Source: Actinoallomurus oryzae
GTDB taxonomy: Bacteria; Actinomycetota; Actinomycetes; Streptosporangiales; Streptosporangiaceae
Assembly: GCF_039541955.1 (NCBI RefSeq)
Contig: NZ_BAABHF010000065.1
Coordinates: forward strand, 69,381-133,380
Length of the DNA stretch: 64,000 bases
Direction: 5' to 3'
Shown here: piece after piece, positions 39,127 through 47,291 of the stretch
Layout of the letters: each line of letters starts with the position of its first letter
Numbering within the stretch: position 1 is the stretch's first letter
Program-made: the position numbers and the translations under genes
The notes under the pieces: model-generated
The model's input: the letters and a program-made list of their open reading frames with translations, nothing else
What the model was told of the DNA's origin: nothing
Databases searched by the model: none

Positions 39127-40512
39127 TCACGCCGAGCAGGGTGCGTCTCGCCGCGGGGGAACCGGTCCGTCCGAGCCCGCCGGATACTCCTGCAGCGGGA
39201 CGAGGTCCTTCGACCAGGCCGACAGCACCGGCGTGAGGACCCGCCATGACTCTTCGGCCTCGTCGCCGCGGACGGACAGGGCGGCGTCGCCCCTGAGTAC
39301 GTCGAGCAGCACCTGGCCGTAGGCGGGCAGGCCCGGTGGGTCCATCCGTGCGGTCAGCGTGAGGGGTACCAGGGTCTGGGCGCGAGAACCGATGCCCATC
39401 AGGTCCATGGTGAGGCCTTCCGGCTCCAGCCCGAATCGAAGCACGTCGGGCCGCGCGTCCCCGCTGTTGCCGAAGGGCAGGTGGGGTACGGGCCGGAAGC
39501 GTACCGCGACCTCCTTGCGGTCATGTCCGAGCGCCTTGCCGCTGCGAAGCCGGAAGACCGTTCCCGACCAGCGCGGGCTGTCCAGTTCCAGCTCCACCTC
39601 GGCGAAGGTCTCGGTGTGGTGCCCCGGGTCCACGCCCTCCTCGTCGGTGTAGGCGGGAACCGGGCGATCACCGATCCGGCCGGCCTTGTAGCGTGCGCGG
39701 CGGGTGCGGCGGACGGCGTCCTTCTCGGTGAGAGGCCGCACCGAGCGCAGCACATCGACCTTCCGGTCGCGCAGCTCGCGCTCGTCGAGGCTGATCGGCG
39801 GTTCCATGGCCACCAGGCACAGCAACTGCAGCAGGTGGTTCTGCACCATGTCCTTGAGCGCCCCGACGCCGTCGTAGTAGCCGGCCCGGCCTTCCAGCGC
39901 GAGGGACTCATCCCAGACGATCTCCACCTCGGCGATGTGGATGCTGTTCCAGATGGGCGCCAGCACGCGGTTGGCCACCCGGCTGCCGAGCACGTTCTGG
40001 ACGGTCGTCATGGCCAGGAAGTGGTCGACCCGGAACACCGCCTGCTCGGGTACGAGGTCGGCGAGCAGCCGGTTCAGTTCCACCGCGCCGTCCAGATCCT
40101 CCCCGAAGGGCTTCTCCAGCACGATGCGGCTGCCCGGCGGCAGGCCCACGTCGTGCAGCGTGGTGACCGCGGCGGGGAAGACCGCCGGGGGAAGGGCGAG
40201 GTAGACGGCGACCGGCCCATCGCCGGCGATGACCGACGCGACCTCGGCGGGGTCGGTGACATCGGCCCGCCGGTAACGGGTGCAAGCCACGATCGCCTTC
40301 CTGGCGTCGGCCGGCCAGGACGCGCCGTGCCGGTCGAGCCGGCCGGCCACCCAGTGCCGGAACCGCTCGCCGTCCCAGTCCTCCCGGCCGGCGCAGGTCA
40401 GCTGGAACCGGTCACCGAGGTGTCCCGCCGCTCGCAGCGCGGCCAGCGCCGGCAGCAGGTAACGCGCGCTGAGGTCGCCCGTCGCGCCGAAGACGGCCAG
40501 CCGATGGATCAC
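39127..40512 (-). CDS. zwf: Glucose-6-phosphate dehydrogenase-like protein
   Basis: 461 residues. NADP loop LAVFGATGDLSARYLLPAL (residues 5-23), IVLEKPFGEDLDGAVELN, VFRVDHFLAMTTVQNVLGSR and RAGYYDGVGALKDMVQNHLL. It belongs to the family by overall layout, but the signature R-I-D-H-Y-L-G-K reads R-V-D-H-F-L-A-M, so the Lys that binds substrate phosphate is gone. It may accept free or other sugars. GTG 40512 overlaps the GH15 gene stop (GTGA). Context suggests oxidation of glucose released by the GH15 enzyme. Confidence 0.85.
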   Translation of the reverse strand: MIHRLAVFGATGDLSARYLLPALAALRAAGHLGDRFQLTCAGREDWDGERFRHWVAGRLDRHGASWPADARKAIVACTRYRRADVTDPAEVASVIAGDGPVAVYLALPPAVFPAAVTTLHDVGLPPGSRIVLEKPFGEDLDGAVELNRLLADLVPEQAVFRVDHFLAMTTVQNVLGSRVANRVLAPIWNSIHIAEVEIVWDESLALEGRAGYYDGVGALKDMVQNHLLQLLCLVAMEPPISLDERELRDRKVDVLRSVRPLTEKDAVRRTRRARYKAGRIGDRPVPAYTDEEGVDPGHHTETFAEVELELDSPRWSGTVFRLRSGKALGHDRKEVAVRFRPVPHLPFGNSGDARPDVLRFGLEPEGLTMDLMGIGSRAQTLVPLTLTARMDPPGLPAYGQVLLDVLRGDAALSVRGDEAEESWRVLTPVLSAWSKDLVPLQEYPAGSDGPVPPRRDAPCSA

Positions 40513-42335
40513 GCCGCACCCGCCCGCGCCCGCGCGAGGTTCACGCCGCTGGCGATGATCCCGATGTGGCTGAACGCCTGCGGGAAGTTGCCCATGAACT
40601 CGCCCGTGGACGGATCGATCTGCTCCGACAGCAGCCCGAGGGGGCTCGCCCGGGCGCACAGCGAGGCGTAGAGCTCCTCGGCCTCTTCGATCCGGCCTTG
40701 GCCGATCAGATTGTCGACGAGCCAGAAGCTGCACAGCAGGAAGGCACCCTCGTCGCCGGCGAGACCGTCCGGTGACTGATCATGCAGGTAGCGGTAGAGC
40801 AGGCCGCCGCCGGCCGACAGGCGCTCGGCGACGGCCGTCGTGGTCGCCACCATCCGGGGGTGATCGGCCGGGATGACCCGCCGCAGCGGAAGGGCGAGCA
40901 GGCTGGCGTCCAGGCTGCCGCCGCCGCTCAGATACACGCTCAGGGTCTGCGCTTCCTCGTCCCAAGACTGGTCCAGGATGAGCTGGCGGACCTTGTCGGC
41001 CTGGGCTCGCCACGCCGCGATGCGCCCGGGCAGGCCGAGCCGTTCACCGATCGCCGCGGCCCGGTCGAGAGCCACCTGGCACATCCCGGCCGAGTACGTG
41101 AACACCTGGCTCTCGCTGCGCACCTCCCAGATGCCCTGGTCCGGCTGCCGCCAGGAGCTCCCCGCGGCGTCGGCCAATGCGGCCAGGTCGGCCCACAGCG
41201 TCGGCTGGAGCTCACCGCCGGAGCGCAGCCACTGGTCGGCGCAGTCCAGTATCTCGCCGTAGACGTCGTGCTGGCGCTGGTCGGCGGCGCCGTTGCCCCA
41301 TCGCACCGGAGCGGATCGCCGGTAACCCTCCAACTCGAAGTCCTCGACCTCGGCCGGCACCGGGTTGCCGCCGAGGTCGTACATGATCCGCGGTCGCCCG
41401 CTCTGCTCGAACGCGTCCAGCACCCAGCCGAGGAAGGCGTCGGCCTCGCCGCCGAAACCGATGCGGCGCATGGCGAACACGGCGTAGGCCGCGTCGCGGA
41501 TCCACGCGTAGCGGTAGTCCCAGTTACGGATCCCGCCGACGGGTGCGGGCAAGGAGGACGTGGGCGCCGCGACCAGCGAGCCGTTGGCCCAGTCGTCGCA
41601 CATCTTCAAGGTGATCGCGGCACGCCGGACCAGTGGTTCCTCAGGGCCGCGGTAGCTGAAATGCGTCATCCAGCGGCGCCACGCCTCAGCGGTCTGCCGC
41701 AACATCGCCTCGGCGTCGAATCGATGGTGGCGATGGAAACGCCCCCAGGACAACACCAGGTCGAGGCGATCGCCCTGTTCCAGGTCGTGTGTGCTGGACA
41801 GGGCGGTCAGGGGGCGGTTGGAGCGCAGGTGCAGCCGGAGGTCCGGCCGCCGGGACGCTCGTACCTCCAGCCCGCTGAACAGGGCCCGGGCATGCCCGCC
41901 GCCGCGAGGCTTCACGTCCACCCGCAGGCGGACGCTCCCGGACAGGACGACGGCCGAACGGACCAGCTCGGCCCGGTCGACGGGAGCGTCATCGGTGAGA
42001 TCGGCGCCGGAGCGCAGGACCAGCGCGTCGGTGACCCGGACGAGGCCGGTGGCGCTGCGCAGCTCGGTCGTCAGCACGCCGGTGTCCGGCTCGTAGCGCT
42101 GCCGGGCCTCCACCGGGTCCTCCGGCGCCACCGTGAAGTGGCCGCCATGCGCGTGATCGAGCAGCCCGCAGAACAGCGGTTCGGAGTCGAAGCGGGGAAG
42201 GCACATCCACGGGATGGAACCGTCCAGGCCGACCAGCGCCGCCGTCGCGCCGTCCCCGATCAGGCCGAGATCCTCCAGCGGCAGGTACCCGCCACACAGG
42301 TGAATCGGCCGGAATGATGGCTCGAGATCGAGCAT
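40509..42335 (-). CDS. GH15 glucoamylase/trehalase
   Basis: 608 residues of the intracellular actinobacterial GH15 family that includes trehalases. N-terminal beta-domain with LPLEDLGLIGDGATAALVGL, DGSIPWMCLPRFDSEPLFCG; (alpha/alpha)6 domain with SSLPAPVGGIRNWDYRYAWI, RDAAYAVFAMRRIGF, an acidic catalytic region in DQGIWEVRSESQVFTYSAGM, and SDQIDPSTGEF near the end (EQIDPSTGEFMGNFPQAFSH). No signal peptide. ATG preceded by GAGGCGGC. Coupled to the G6PDH-like gene by GTGA. Confidence 0.92.
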   Translation of the reverse strand: MLDLEPSFRPIHLCGGYLPLEDLGLIGDGATAALVGLDGSIPWMCLPRFDSEPLFCGLLDHAHGGHFTVAPEDPVEARQRYEPDTGVLTTELRSATGLVRVTDALVLRSGADLTDDAPVDRAELVRSAVVLSGSVRLRVDVKPRGGGHARALFSGLEVRASRRPDLRLHLRSNRPLTALSSTHDLEQGDRLDLVLSWGRFHRHHRFDAEAMLRQTAEAWRRWMTHFSYRGPEEPLVRRAAITLKMCDDWANGSLVAAPTSSLPAPVGGIRNWDYRYAWIRDAAYAVFAMRRIGFGGEADAFLGWVLDAFEQSGRPRIMYDLGGNPVPAEVEDFELEGYRRSAPVRWGNGAADQRQHDVYGEILDCADQWLRSGGELQPTLWADLAALADAAGSSWRQPDQGIWEVRSESQVFTYSAGMCQVALDRAAAIGERLGLPGRIAAWRAQADKVRQLILDQSWDEEAQTLSVYLSGGGSLDASLLALPLRRVIPADHPRMVATTTAVAERLSAGGGLLYRYLHDQSPDGLAGDEGAFLLCSFWLVDNLIGQGRIEEAEELYASLCARASPLGLLSEQIDPSTGEFMGNFPQAFSHIGIIASGVNLARARAGAA

Positions 42336-42421
42336 GCCGCCTCGTTTCTGCCGAGCCGGAGCTCAGCGGTACTGCTTGATTCGGCAGGTCCAGGACACGA
42401 GCAGCGAATGTCCAAGGGCGG

Positions 42422-43384
42422 TCACGCACCCTCGGGCGCGGGCGCGCGGAGGGGCGCGGCCCCGGACATGATCTTGTCCAGGTGCGCGAGGTCCTCCTTG
42501 CTCAGGCCGATGTCCAGGGCGCCGACCGTCTCCTCGAGATGGGCCCGGCGGCGGGAGCCGACGATGGCGACCTGCACCGCGGGGTGCGCCAGTACCCACG
42601 CCACGGCGAGCTGCCCGATCGTGGCGCCTCGCTCCTCTGCGAAGCGACGAAGCTCGCCGACCACCTGAAGGTTGCGGCGGAACGTGTCACCGGTGAAGTC
42701 GGGGCTGCCCGATCGCCAGTCGTTCGCGGGGAAGGTGGTGTTCTCGTCGAACCGGCCGCCCAGAAGCCCGTGCGCCAGCGGACCGTAGGCGAGCACGCCC
42801 ACATCGTGCTCGGCGGCGTAGGGCAGGGTGTCCACCTCGATGTCCCGGTGGAACAGGTGGTAGGGCGACTGCAACGCCTCGACCTGCCGTTCGGCCGAGA
42901 ACGCGCGCATCTGCTCGGTGTCGAAGTTGGAGACGCCGACATGGTCGATCAGCCCCTCATCGACCATGCCCCACAAGGCCGCCGCGGTCTCCGCCGGCGG
43001 AGTCCTCGGGTCGGGCCAATGGACCTGGTACAGGTCGATGTGGTCGACTCCCAGAGCGGTCAGGCTCTCCTCCACGCCGCGCCGGATCCAGGCCGGGCTG
43101 GAGTCGCGGACCAGCGTCTCGCCGTCCATGCGCAGCCCGCCCTTGGTGGCGATCACCACCTGGTCCATCGCACCGGCGAAGGCACTTCCCAGCAGCCGCT
43201 CCGCGGCCCCGAACCCGTATCCCTGTGCGGTGTCGAAGATGTTGATGCCCAGGTCACGGGCGTGAGAGATGCTCTCGATCGCCGCCCGCTCCTCGACCTC
43301 GCCCCACTCCCCGCCGAACTGCCACGTGCCGTAGGCGATCGGCGTGACCTGAAGCCCTGTGCGACCGAGCGCTACCGTCTCCAT
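42422..43384 (-). CDS. Aldo/keto reductase
   Basis: 320 residues, TIM barrel. LGRTGLQVTPIAYGTWQFGG, the catalytic Asp-Tyr pair in INIFDTAQGYGFGAAERLLG, Lys in VIATKGGL, His in IDLYQVHWPDPRTPP, and the NADPH region AIVGSRRRAHLEETVGAL. First gene of the minus-strand carbohydrate set, 86 bases before GH15. A GAGGGGCGAGAG stretch precedes ATG. It may reduce or oxidise sugar aldehydes within this pathway. Confidence 0.92.
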   Translation of the reverse strand: METVALGRTGLQVTPIAYGTWQFGGEWGEVEERAAIESISHARDLGINIFDTAQGYGFGAAERLLGSAFAGAMDQVVIATKGGLRMDGETLVRDSSPAWIRRGVEESLTALGVDHIDLYQVHWPDPRTPPAETAAALWGMVDEGLIDHVGVSNFDTEQMRAFSAERQVEALQSPYHLFHRDIEVDTLPYAAEHDVGVLAYGPLAHGLLGGRFDENTTFPANDWRSGSPDFTGDTFRRNLQVVGELRRFAEERGATIGQLAVAWVLAHPAVQVAIVGSRRRAHLEETVGALDIGLSKEDLAHLDKIMSGAAPLRAPAPEGA

Positions 43385-43461
43385 CTCTCGCCCCTCCGCA
43401 GACGCCGTCTACGTCGCCACCTACCCGATGTCGTTCAGAAACCTGTCTGACATGCGGAAAC

Positions 43462-43470
43462 ATGGCAAAG
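43462..43470 (-). promoter_or_regulatory. CTTTGCCAT motif upstream of aldo/keto reductase gene
   Basis: Same nine bases as at 39081-39089, here about 78 bases before the reductase start on the minus strand, in a 220-base gap (43385-43604) that shows nothing else recognisable. Confidence 0.35.
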
Positions 43471-43604
43471 ACGGTGCATGACCACGTGAACCCGGGGCTG
43501 CGATGACCGGGTGGAGAGGCGAGCCGCCGCCTTACGCGACACGCCGCCGTCAGGGCGCTCGGAACCCGGCGTTCGTCAGTGGTCCGCCGGGGGGCGGCGT
43601 GTGG

Positions 43605-44003
43605 TCAGGAGTCGACCCAGCCGCGGTCGCGGGCCAGCTCCAGCAGGTGCCTGCGCAGCTGGAGGATCTGCTCGCCGGTGAGGCTGGGCACGCGGAGGAG
43701 CACTTCGGTGACGTCCTGGGTGAACTCGCCCGCCGACAACACGTCGCACAGCTCGTCGGCGTCGGAGAGGTCCCCGCGCCGGGCCGGCGGCGGGGCGGAC
43801 TGCCTCACGAGGCGCACGGTGGACGCCTTGAGCCCCCGGTCGCCCTCGGAGATGTCGAACTCGACCCTGGATCCGACCTTGAACAGTGACTTGTCCGCCA
43901 TGAGGTCGTTGGCATGTACGAAAACGTCCTCGCCGCCGCCTTCCGGCGCGATGAATCCGTATCCGCGAACCTCGTCGAACCGCACAATGCTTCCAGCCGC
44001 CAC
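43605..44003 (-). CDS. Cold-shock domain protein with C-terminal extension
   Basis: 132 residues, GTG start with GAGG 7-8 bases upstream. Residues 1-66 are a cold-shock domain with RNP1 VRGYGFIAPEG and RNP2 EDVFVHANDL. A second part (residues about 75-132, SDADELCDVLSAGEFTQDVT, SLTGEQILQLRRHLLELARD) is a helical extension lacking in 67-residue CspA proteins but common in long actinobacterial forms. Binds single-stranded RNA/DNA. It is divergent from a beta-lactamase-fold gene. Confidence 0.88.
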   Translation of the reverse strand: MAAGSIVRFDEVRGYGFIAPEGGGEDVFVHANDLMADKSLFKVGSRVEFDISEGDRGLKASTVRLVRQSAPPPARRGDLSDADELCDVLSAGEFTQDVTEVLLRVPSLTGEQILQLRRHLLELARDRGWVDS

Positions 44004-44079
44004 CGCATAACCTCGTTATCCGCACTTACTCCCCATCAATGCGCAGCCATGCTACCTCTCCTTGCGCGCACCCCTACAC

Positions 44080-44094
44080 TAGAATGACGTTCTA
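44080..44094. promoter_or_regulatory. 15-bp palindrome upstream of serine hydrolase gene
   Basis: TAGAATGACGTTCTA, arms TAGAA and TTCTA around TGACG, 31 bases before the ATG at 44126. Shape resembles TetR-family lipid-catabolism operators. Its first half (TAGAAT) could also be the -10 box, so a repressor here would block transcription. Confidence 0.45.
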
Positions 44095-44125
44095 AAAATA
44101 CGCTTCCGCGATCACGGAGGGACCG

Positions 44126-45358
44126 ATGGGCGGCGAGTTGAAGGTCACGTGCGATCCTGCGGATGTCGGCCTCGATGCGGGGCGGCTGCGCCGCATCGAC
44201 TCCCACTTCGCCCCGTACGTCGACGACGGGCGCCTGCCGGGCTGGCTGACCCTGGTCAGCCGCCGTGGCGAGATCGCCCACCTGTCGACGTACGGCGCGC
44301 GCGACCTGGCCTCCGGCACGCCGGTCGAGACCGACACTCTCTTCCGCATCTACTCGATGTCGAAGCCGATCACCTCGGTCGCGGCGATGATGCTGTACGA
44401 GGAGGGCGCCTTCGAGCTGACCGATCCGATCAGCCGCTTCCTCCCGGCCTTCACCGACATGCGGGTGTACGAGAAGGGCACGGCGGAGGCCCCCATCACC
44501 CGTCCCGCGGCCGAGCCGATCCGCGTCTGGCACCTGCTCAGCCACACGTCCGGGCTCGTGTACGGGTTCCAGCACGTCAGCGTGGTCGACGAGCTGTACC
44601 GCGCGGCCGGCTTCGACCGTACGACGCCGCGCGGCCTCGACCTGGCCGGCGCCGTCGACCGGCTGGCCGGGCTCCCCCTGCTCTTCGAGCCCGGCTCGCA
44701 GTGGAACTACTCCATGGCGACCGACGTTCTCGGGCGGCTGGTCGAGGTGGTGTCCGGGCAGCCGCTGGACCGCTTCCTGGCCGAGCGGATCTTCGGTCCG
44801 CTGGGCATGACCGACACCGGTTTCCACGTCGGCGCGGACGACGCGGAGCGGATGGCATCGCTGTACTACGCGGGCCCCGACGGCCGCGCCACGCTGCTCG
44901 ACATGGGCGACAGCGCCTTCCGGCCGCCGCGTGCGCTGTCGGGCGGCGGAGGCCTGATCTCCGGCGCGGCCGACTACCACCGGTTCTGCCAGATGCTGCT
45001 GCGCGGCGGCGAGCTGGACGGCGTACGGCTGCTGAGCCCGCGCACGGTGGCGTACATGACGCGCAACCACCTGCCGGGCGGCGCCGACCTGGAGGAGTTC
45101 GGCCGCCCGGTGTTCGCGGAGGTCTCCTACGCGGGCATCGGCTTCGGCCTGGGCTTCGCCGTCGTGGAGGACGCGGCGAGGACGAAGTCGCTGACGTCGA
45201 AGGGCGAGTACAACTGGGGCGGCGCGGCGAGCACGGCGTTCTGGGTCGACCCGGCCGAGGAGCTGACGGTGGTCTTCTTGACCCAGCTGCTGCCCTCGAA
45301 CGCCCACCCGATCCGCACTCAGCTGAGGCAGCTGGTCTACCAGGCCATCGTCGGCTGA
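44126..45358 (+). CDS. Serine hydrolase, class C beta-lactamase/esterase fold
   Basis: 410 residues. S-x-x-K motif FRIYSMSKPITS at about residue 78, Y-S-x in WNYSMATDVLGRLVE, GGGGLISGAADYHRF, and the third motif region NWGGAASTAFWVDP near the end. No signal peptide is seen, so a cytoplasmic esterase (EstB-like) is more likely than a secreted beta-lactamase. CGGAGGGA precedes ATG. A palindrome upstream may regulate it. Confidence 0.9.
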   Translation: MGGELKVTCDPADVGLDAGRLRRIDSHFAPYVDDGRLPGWLTLVSRRGEIAHLSTYGARDLASGTPVETDTLFRIYSMSKPITSVAAMMLYEEGAFELTDPISRFLPAFTDMRVYEKGTAEAPITRPAAEPIRVWHLLSHTSGLVYGFQHVSVVDELYRAAGFDRTTPRGLDLAGAVDRLAGLPLLFEPGSQWNYSMATDVLGRLVEVVSGQPLDRFLAERIFGPLGMTDTGFHVGADDAERMASLYYAGPDGRATLLDMGDSAFRPPRALSGGGGLISGAADYHRFCQMLLRGGELDGVRLLSPRTVAYMTRNHLPGGADLEEFGRPVFAEVSYAGIGFGLGFAVVEDAARTKSLTSKGEYNWGGAASTAFWVDPAEELTVVFLTQLLPSNAHPIRTQLRQLVYQAIVG

Positions 45359-45386
45359 GCCGCGCCCGCGCGGCACGCGTGGGCGG

Positions 45387-46019
45387 TCACCGCACGGTGC
45401 GCGTCTCGCTGCGGAAGCTGCGGCCCAGTTCGGGGCCGAGGCCGAAGTAGTGACGGAAGTTGTAGATCAGCGGGCTCCACCGCGCCGGGTCGACGTGCTG
45501 GGTGCCCGGCACGACGAGCCGGGGGTCGGCGTGGACCCGCAGGACGGTCGCCTCCACGATGATGAACGCGCCCGCGGTGTCGGTCCGTACATCGGCGGCG
45601 CGGGCCTCCAGCTGGATCGGGCACTCGGCGACGCGCGCCGGCCGGACCAGGTCGGCGGGCAGCGGACGCAGCCCGGCGGCCTCGAACTTGGCCGGCTCGT
45701 ACCGGAACGTGCCCTGCTTGTGCGCGGGAACGGGGTCGTGTCCGGTCAGCGGCGCCAGCCGTTCGACGGCCGGCCAGTGTTCGGGCGCCGGCAGGTTGAT
45801 CACGAGCTCGGGACGCGCGCGCAGGTTGCGCGCGCTCTGGCCGTGCACGCCGAGGCCGAGGACCACCGTCTGGCCGAGCGCCCAGGCCGACGACATCGGC
45901 GCGAGGTTGGCCGTACCGTCCTCGTTCTCGGTGCTGAGCAGCACGACGGGCGTCCCGAAGTACAGGATGCTCGGCGTGATGACCTGGTGTTCGGCGGCAG
46001 CGGCCACGGGAGTCTCCAT
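45387..46019 (-). CDS. Flavin reductase family protein (FMN split barrel)
   Basis: 210 residues. ITPSILYFGTPVVLLSTENE, DGTANLAPMSSAWALGQTVV, the FMN region GLGVHGQSARNLRARPELV, and ALINLPAP-like VINLPAPEH. Family members bind FMN as reductase or coupled oxidoreductase. Located between a convergent hydrolase gene and a DUF2470 gene 45 bases away on the same strand; there is no evidence of coupling. Confidence 0.85.
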   Translation of the reverse strand: METPVAAAAEHQVITPSILYFGTPVVLLSTENEDGTANLAPMSSAWALGQTVVLGLGVHGQSARNLRARPELVINLPAPEHWPAVERLAPLTGHDPVPAHKQGTFRYEPAKFEAAGLRPLPADLVRPARVAECPIQLEARAADVRTDTAGAFIIVEATVLRVHADPRLVVPGTQHVDPARWSPLIYNFRHYFGLGPELGRSFRSETRTVR

Positions 46020-46064
46020 GGGCCGAGACCGTAGCCGCGAATCATTTCGACGCCGGTCGAATCG

Positions 46065-46787
46065 TCAGCGCCGTGAGCGACGAGCGCAGGCCTGGCCCTG
46101 GGCCAGCAGGGCACGCATCTGCAGCACGGCGTGGGCCGGGTTGCGCAGCGGGGTGGGGAACGGCAGGCGCACGTCGCGGTGGCCGCCCGCCCGGCGCAGG
46201 CGCAGGACGACGCCGTAGCGGTCGAGCCGCAGCGGGTCCACGCGGGTCACGCCGAGCAGGAACCGGCGGTCGACCAGCTGGGCCAGCAGCTCGACGGCGT
46301 CCCCGTGGGCGTCGGCGAGGTGGATGAGCAGCTCCGCCTCGGTCGCGGCGAGCGGGTCCGGCTCGGCGGCGGCCAGCTCGTCCATCGTCGGCTCGTACCG
46401 CCGTCCCTCGTGCCGGAGCTCGGCGGTCGCCGTCGCGAAGCACAGCGCCTCCGCGCTCGCGCCCGGACGGTCGACGCTCAGCCGACCGCCCAGCAGCACC
46501 CGGGCACGGACCCGGTCGGGCACCGAAACCGGCGCGACGTCGGTGAACTCCAGCGAGGCCGCCAGGTCACCACCCGGCGCCCGGACGATCTCCGCGCCCA
46601 CGTGACTCTCGGCCGGCACGTTGAGCAGCAGGCGGCCGGGGGTCTCCAGCGAGTGCAGGCCGACGAGGTCGACGCGGTGCGCCTCGGTCGTCAGGGTCAG
46701 GGACCGGGCCGCGGCGAGCACGGAACGGACCAGCTCGGCGGGGGTCGGTTCCACGATGGGCGCCGCGGGGTGATCGGTGGCGGACAT
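46065..46787 (-). CDS. DUF2470 protein, iron-regulated, heme-utilisation related
   Basis: 240 residues. N-terminal PNPOx-like half (VRSVLAAARSLTLTTEAHRV, LLLNVPAESHVGAEI) and C-terminal DUF2470 half (EAELLIHLADAHGDAVELLA, VTRVDPLRLDRYGVVLRLRR). DUF2470 occurs in heme-degrading HugZ-type proteins; here the N-terminal half seems to lack a full flavin/heme pocket. ATG has GGGAGG 5 bases upstream, and an IdeR/DmdR-type iron box lies just upstream, so expression under iron starvation is expected. Confidence 0.85.
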   Translation of the reverse strand: MSATDHPAAPIVEPTPAELVRSVLAAARSLTLTTEAHRVDLVGLHSLETPGRLLLNVPAESHVGAEIVRAPGGDLAASLEFTDVAPVSVPDRVRARVLLGGRLSVDRPGASAEALCFATATAELRHEGRRYEPTMDELAAAEPDPLAATEAELLIHLADAHGDAVELLAQLVDRRFLLGVTRVDPLRLDRYGVVLRLRRAGGHRDVRLPFPTPLRNPAHAVLQMRALLAQGQACARRSRR

Positions 46788-46801
46788 CCAGCCTCCCTAA
46801 G

Positions 46802-46820
46802 TAAGGTAAGCCTAACCTTA
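46802..46820. promoter_or_regulatory. Iron box (DmdR/IdeR-type operator)
   Basis: TAAGGTAAGCCTAACCTTA, a near-perfect 19-bp dyad matching the TTAGGTTAGSCTAACCTAA consensus, 15 bases before the DUF2470 gene start on the minus strand. Confidence 0.85.
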
Positions 46821-46859
46821 GTCTGAGAAGGGCCGTTCGTGAACAGCTCCCGCCCGGCA

Positions 46860-47291
46860 TCACACTTTGGTCTCCGCGCGCTCGAGCCCACCGGCCATCA
46901 GGAACACGACCACGGGGAGAACAACGGTCAGCACCGCGACGAGGATCGTCTGAGCCGCCGCGTCAGCGTCACTCATGTGATCCAGATGGAGGCTGTGAAA
47001 CACCGCGTGCGGTACGGCGAACACGAACAGCGCGGCGGTGCCGGTGCGGACCAACGTCGGAGTCAACCTGATCGCGGCGACCACGAAGACCACGGTCATC
47101 CCGAGGTTCATGAAGCCGTAGTCGCGCACCAGGTGTTCGTTGTACGGCGGCAGCGTCGCCACCCATCCCGTGTCCACGAAGGGCACGGGCCCGTGCCGGT
47201 AGAAGGACTCCGGCGCGAAGCCGGCCCACGCGCCGAGCGTGGCCGTCAGCAAGGCGAGCACGACAACGAGTGCCCTCGTCCACGTCCTCAT
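46860..47291 (-). CDS. Small four-helix membrane protein (DUF4345-like)
   Basis: 143 residues with about four hydrophobic helices: ALVVVLALLTATLGAWAGFA, MNLGMTVVFVVAAIRL, RTGTAALFVFAVPHAVFHSL, TILVAVLTVVLPVVVFLMAG. The sequence PESFYRHGPVPFVDTGWVAT is typical of a small conserved actinomycete family of unknown role. ATG overlaps the preceding NAD-binding gene stop (ATGA), so the two are cotranslated. Confidence 0.75.
   Translation of the reverse strand: MRTWTRALVVVLALLTATLGAWAGFAPESFYRHGPVPFVDTGWVATLPPYNEHLVRDYGFMNLGMTVVFVVAAIRLTPTLVRTGTAALFVFAVPHAVFHSLHLDHMSDADAAAQTILVAVLTVVLPVVVFLMAGGLERAETKV

Noticed and set aside
37005..39236. 743-codon plus-strand frame opposite dehydratase and dehydrogenase genes
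   Set aside because: Shadow frame of two well-supported minus-strand genes.
44080..44094. KstR site
   Set aside because: The 15-bp dyad resembles a TetR-family operator but differs in length and core from the 14-bp steroid regulator motif, and no steroid genes are present; kept only as an unassigned palindrome.
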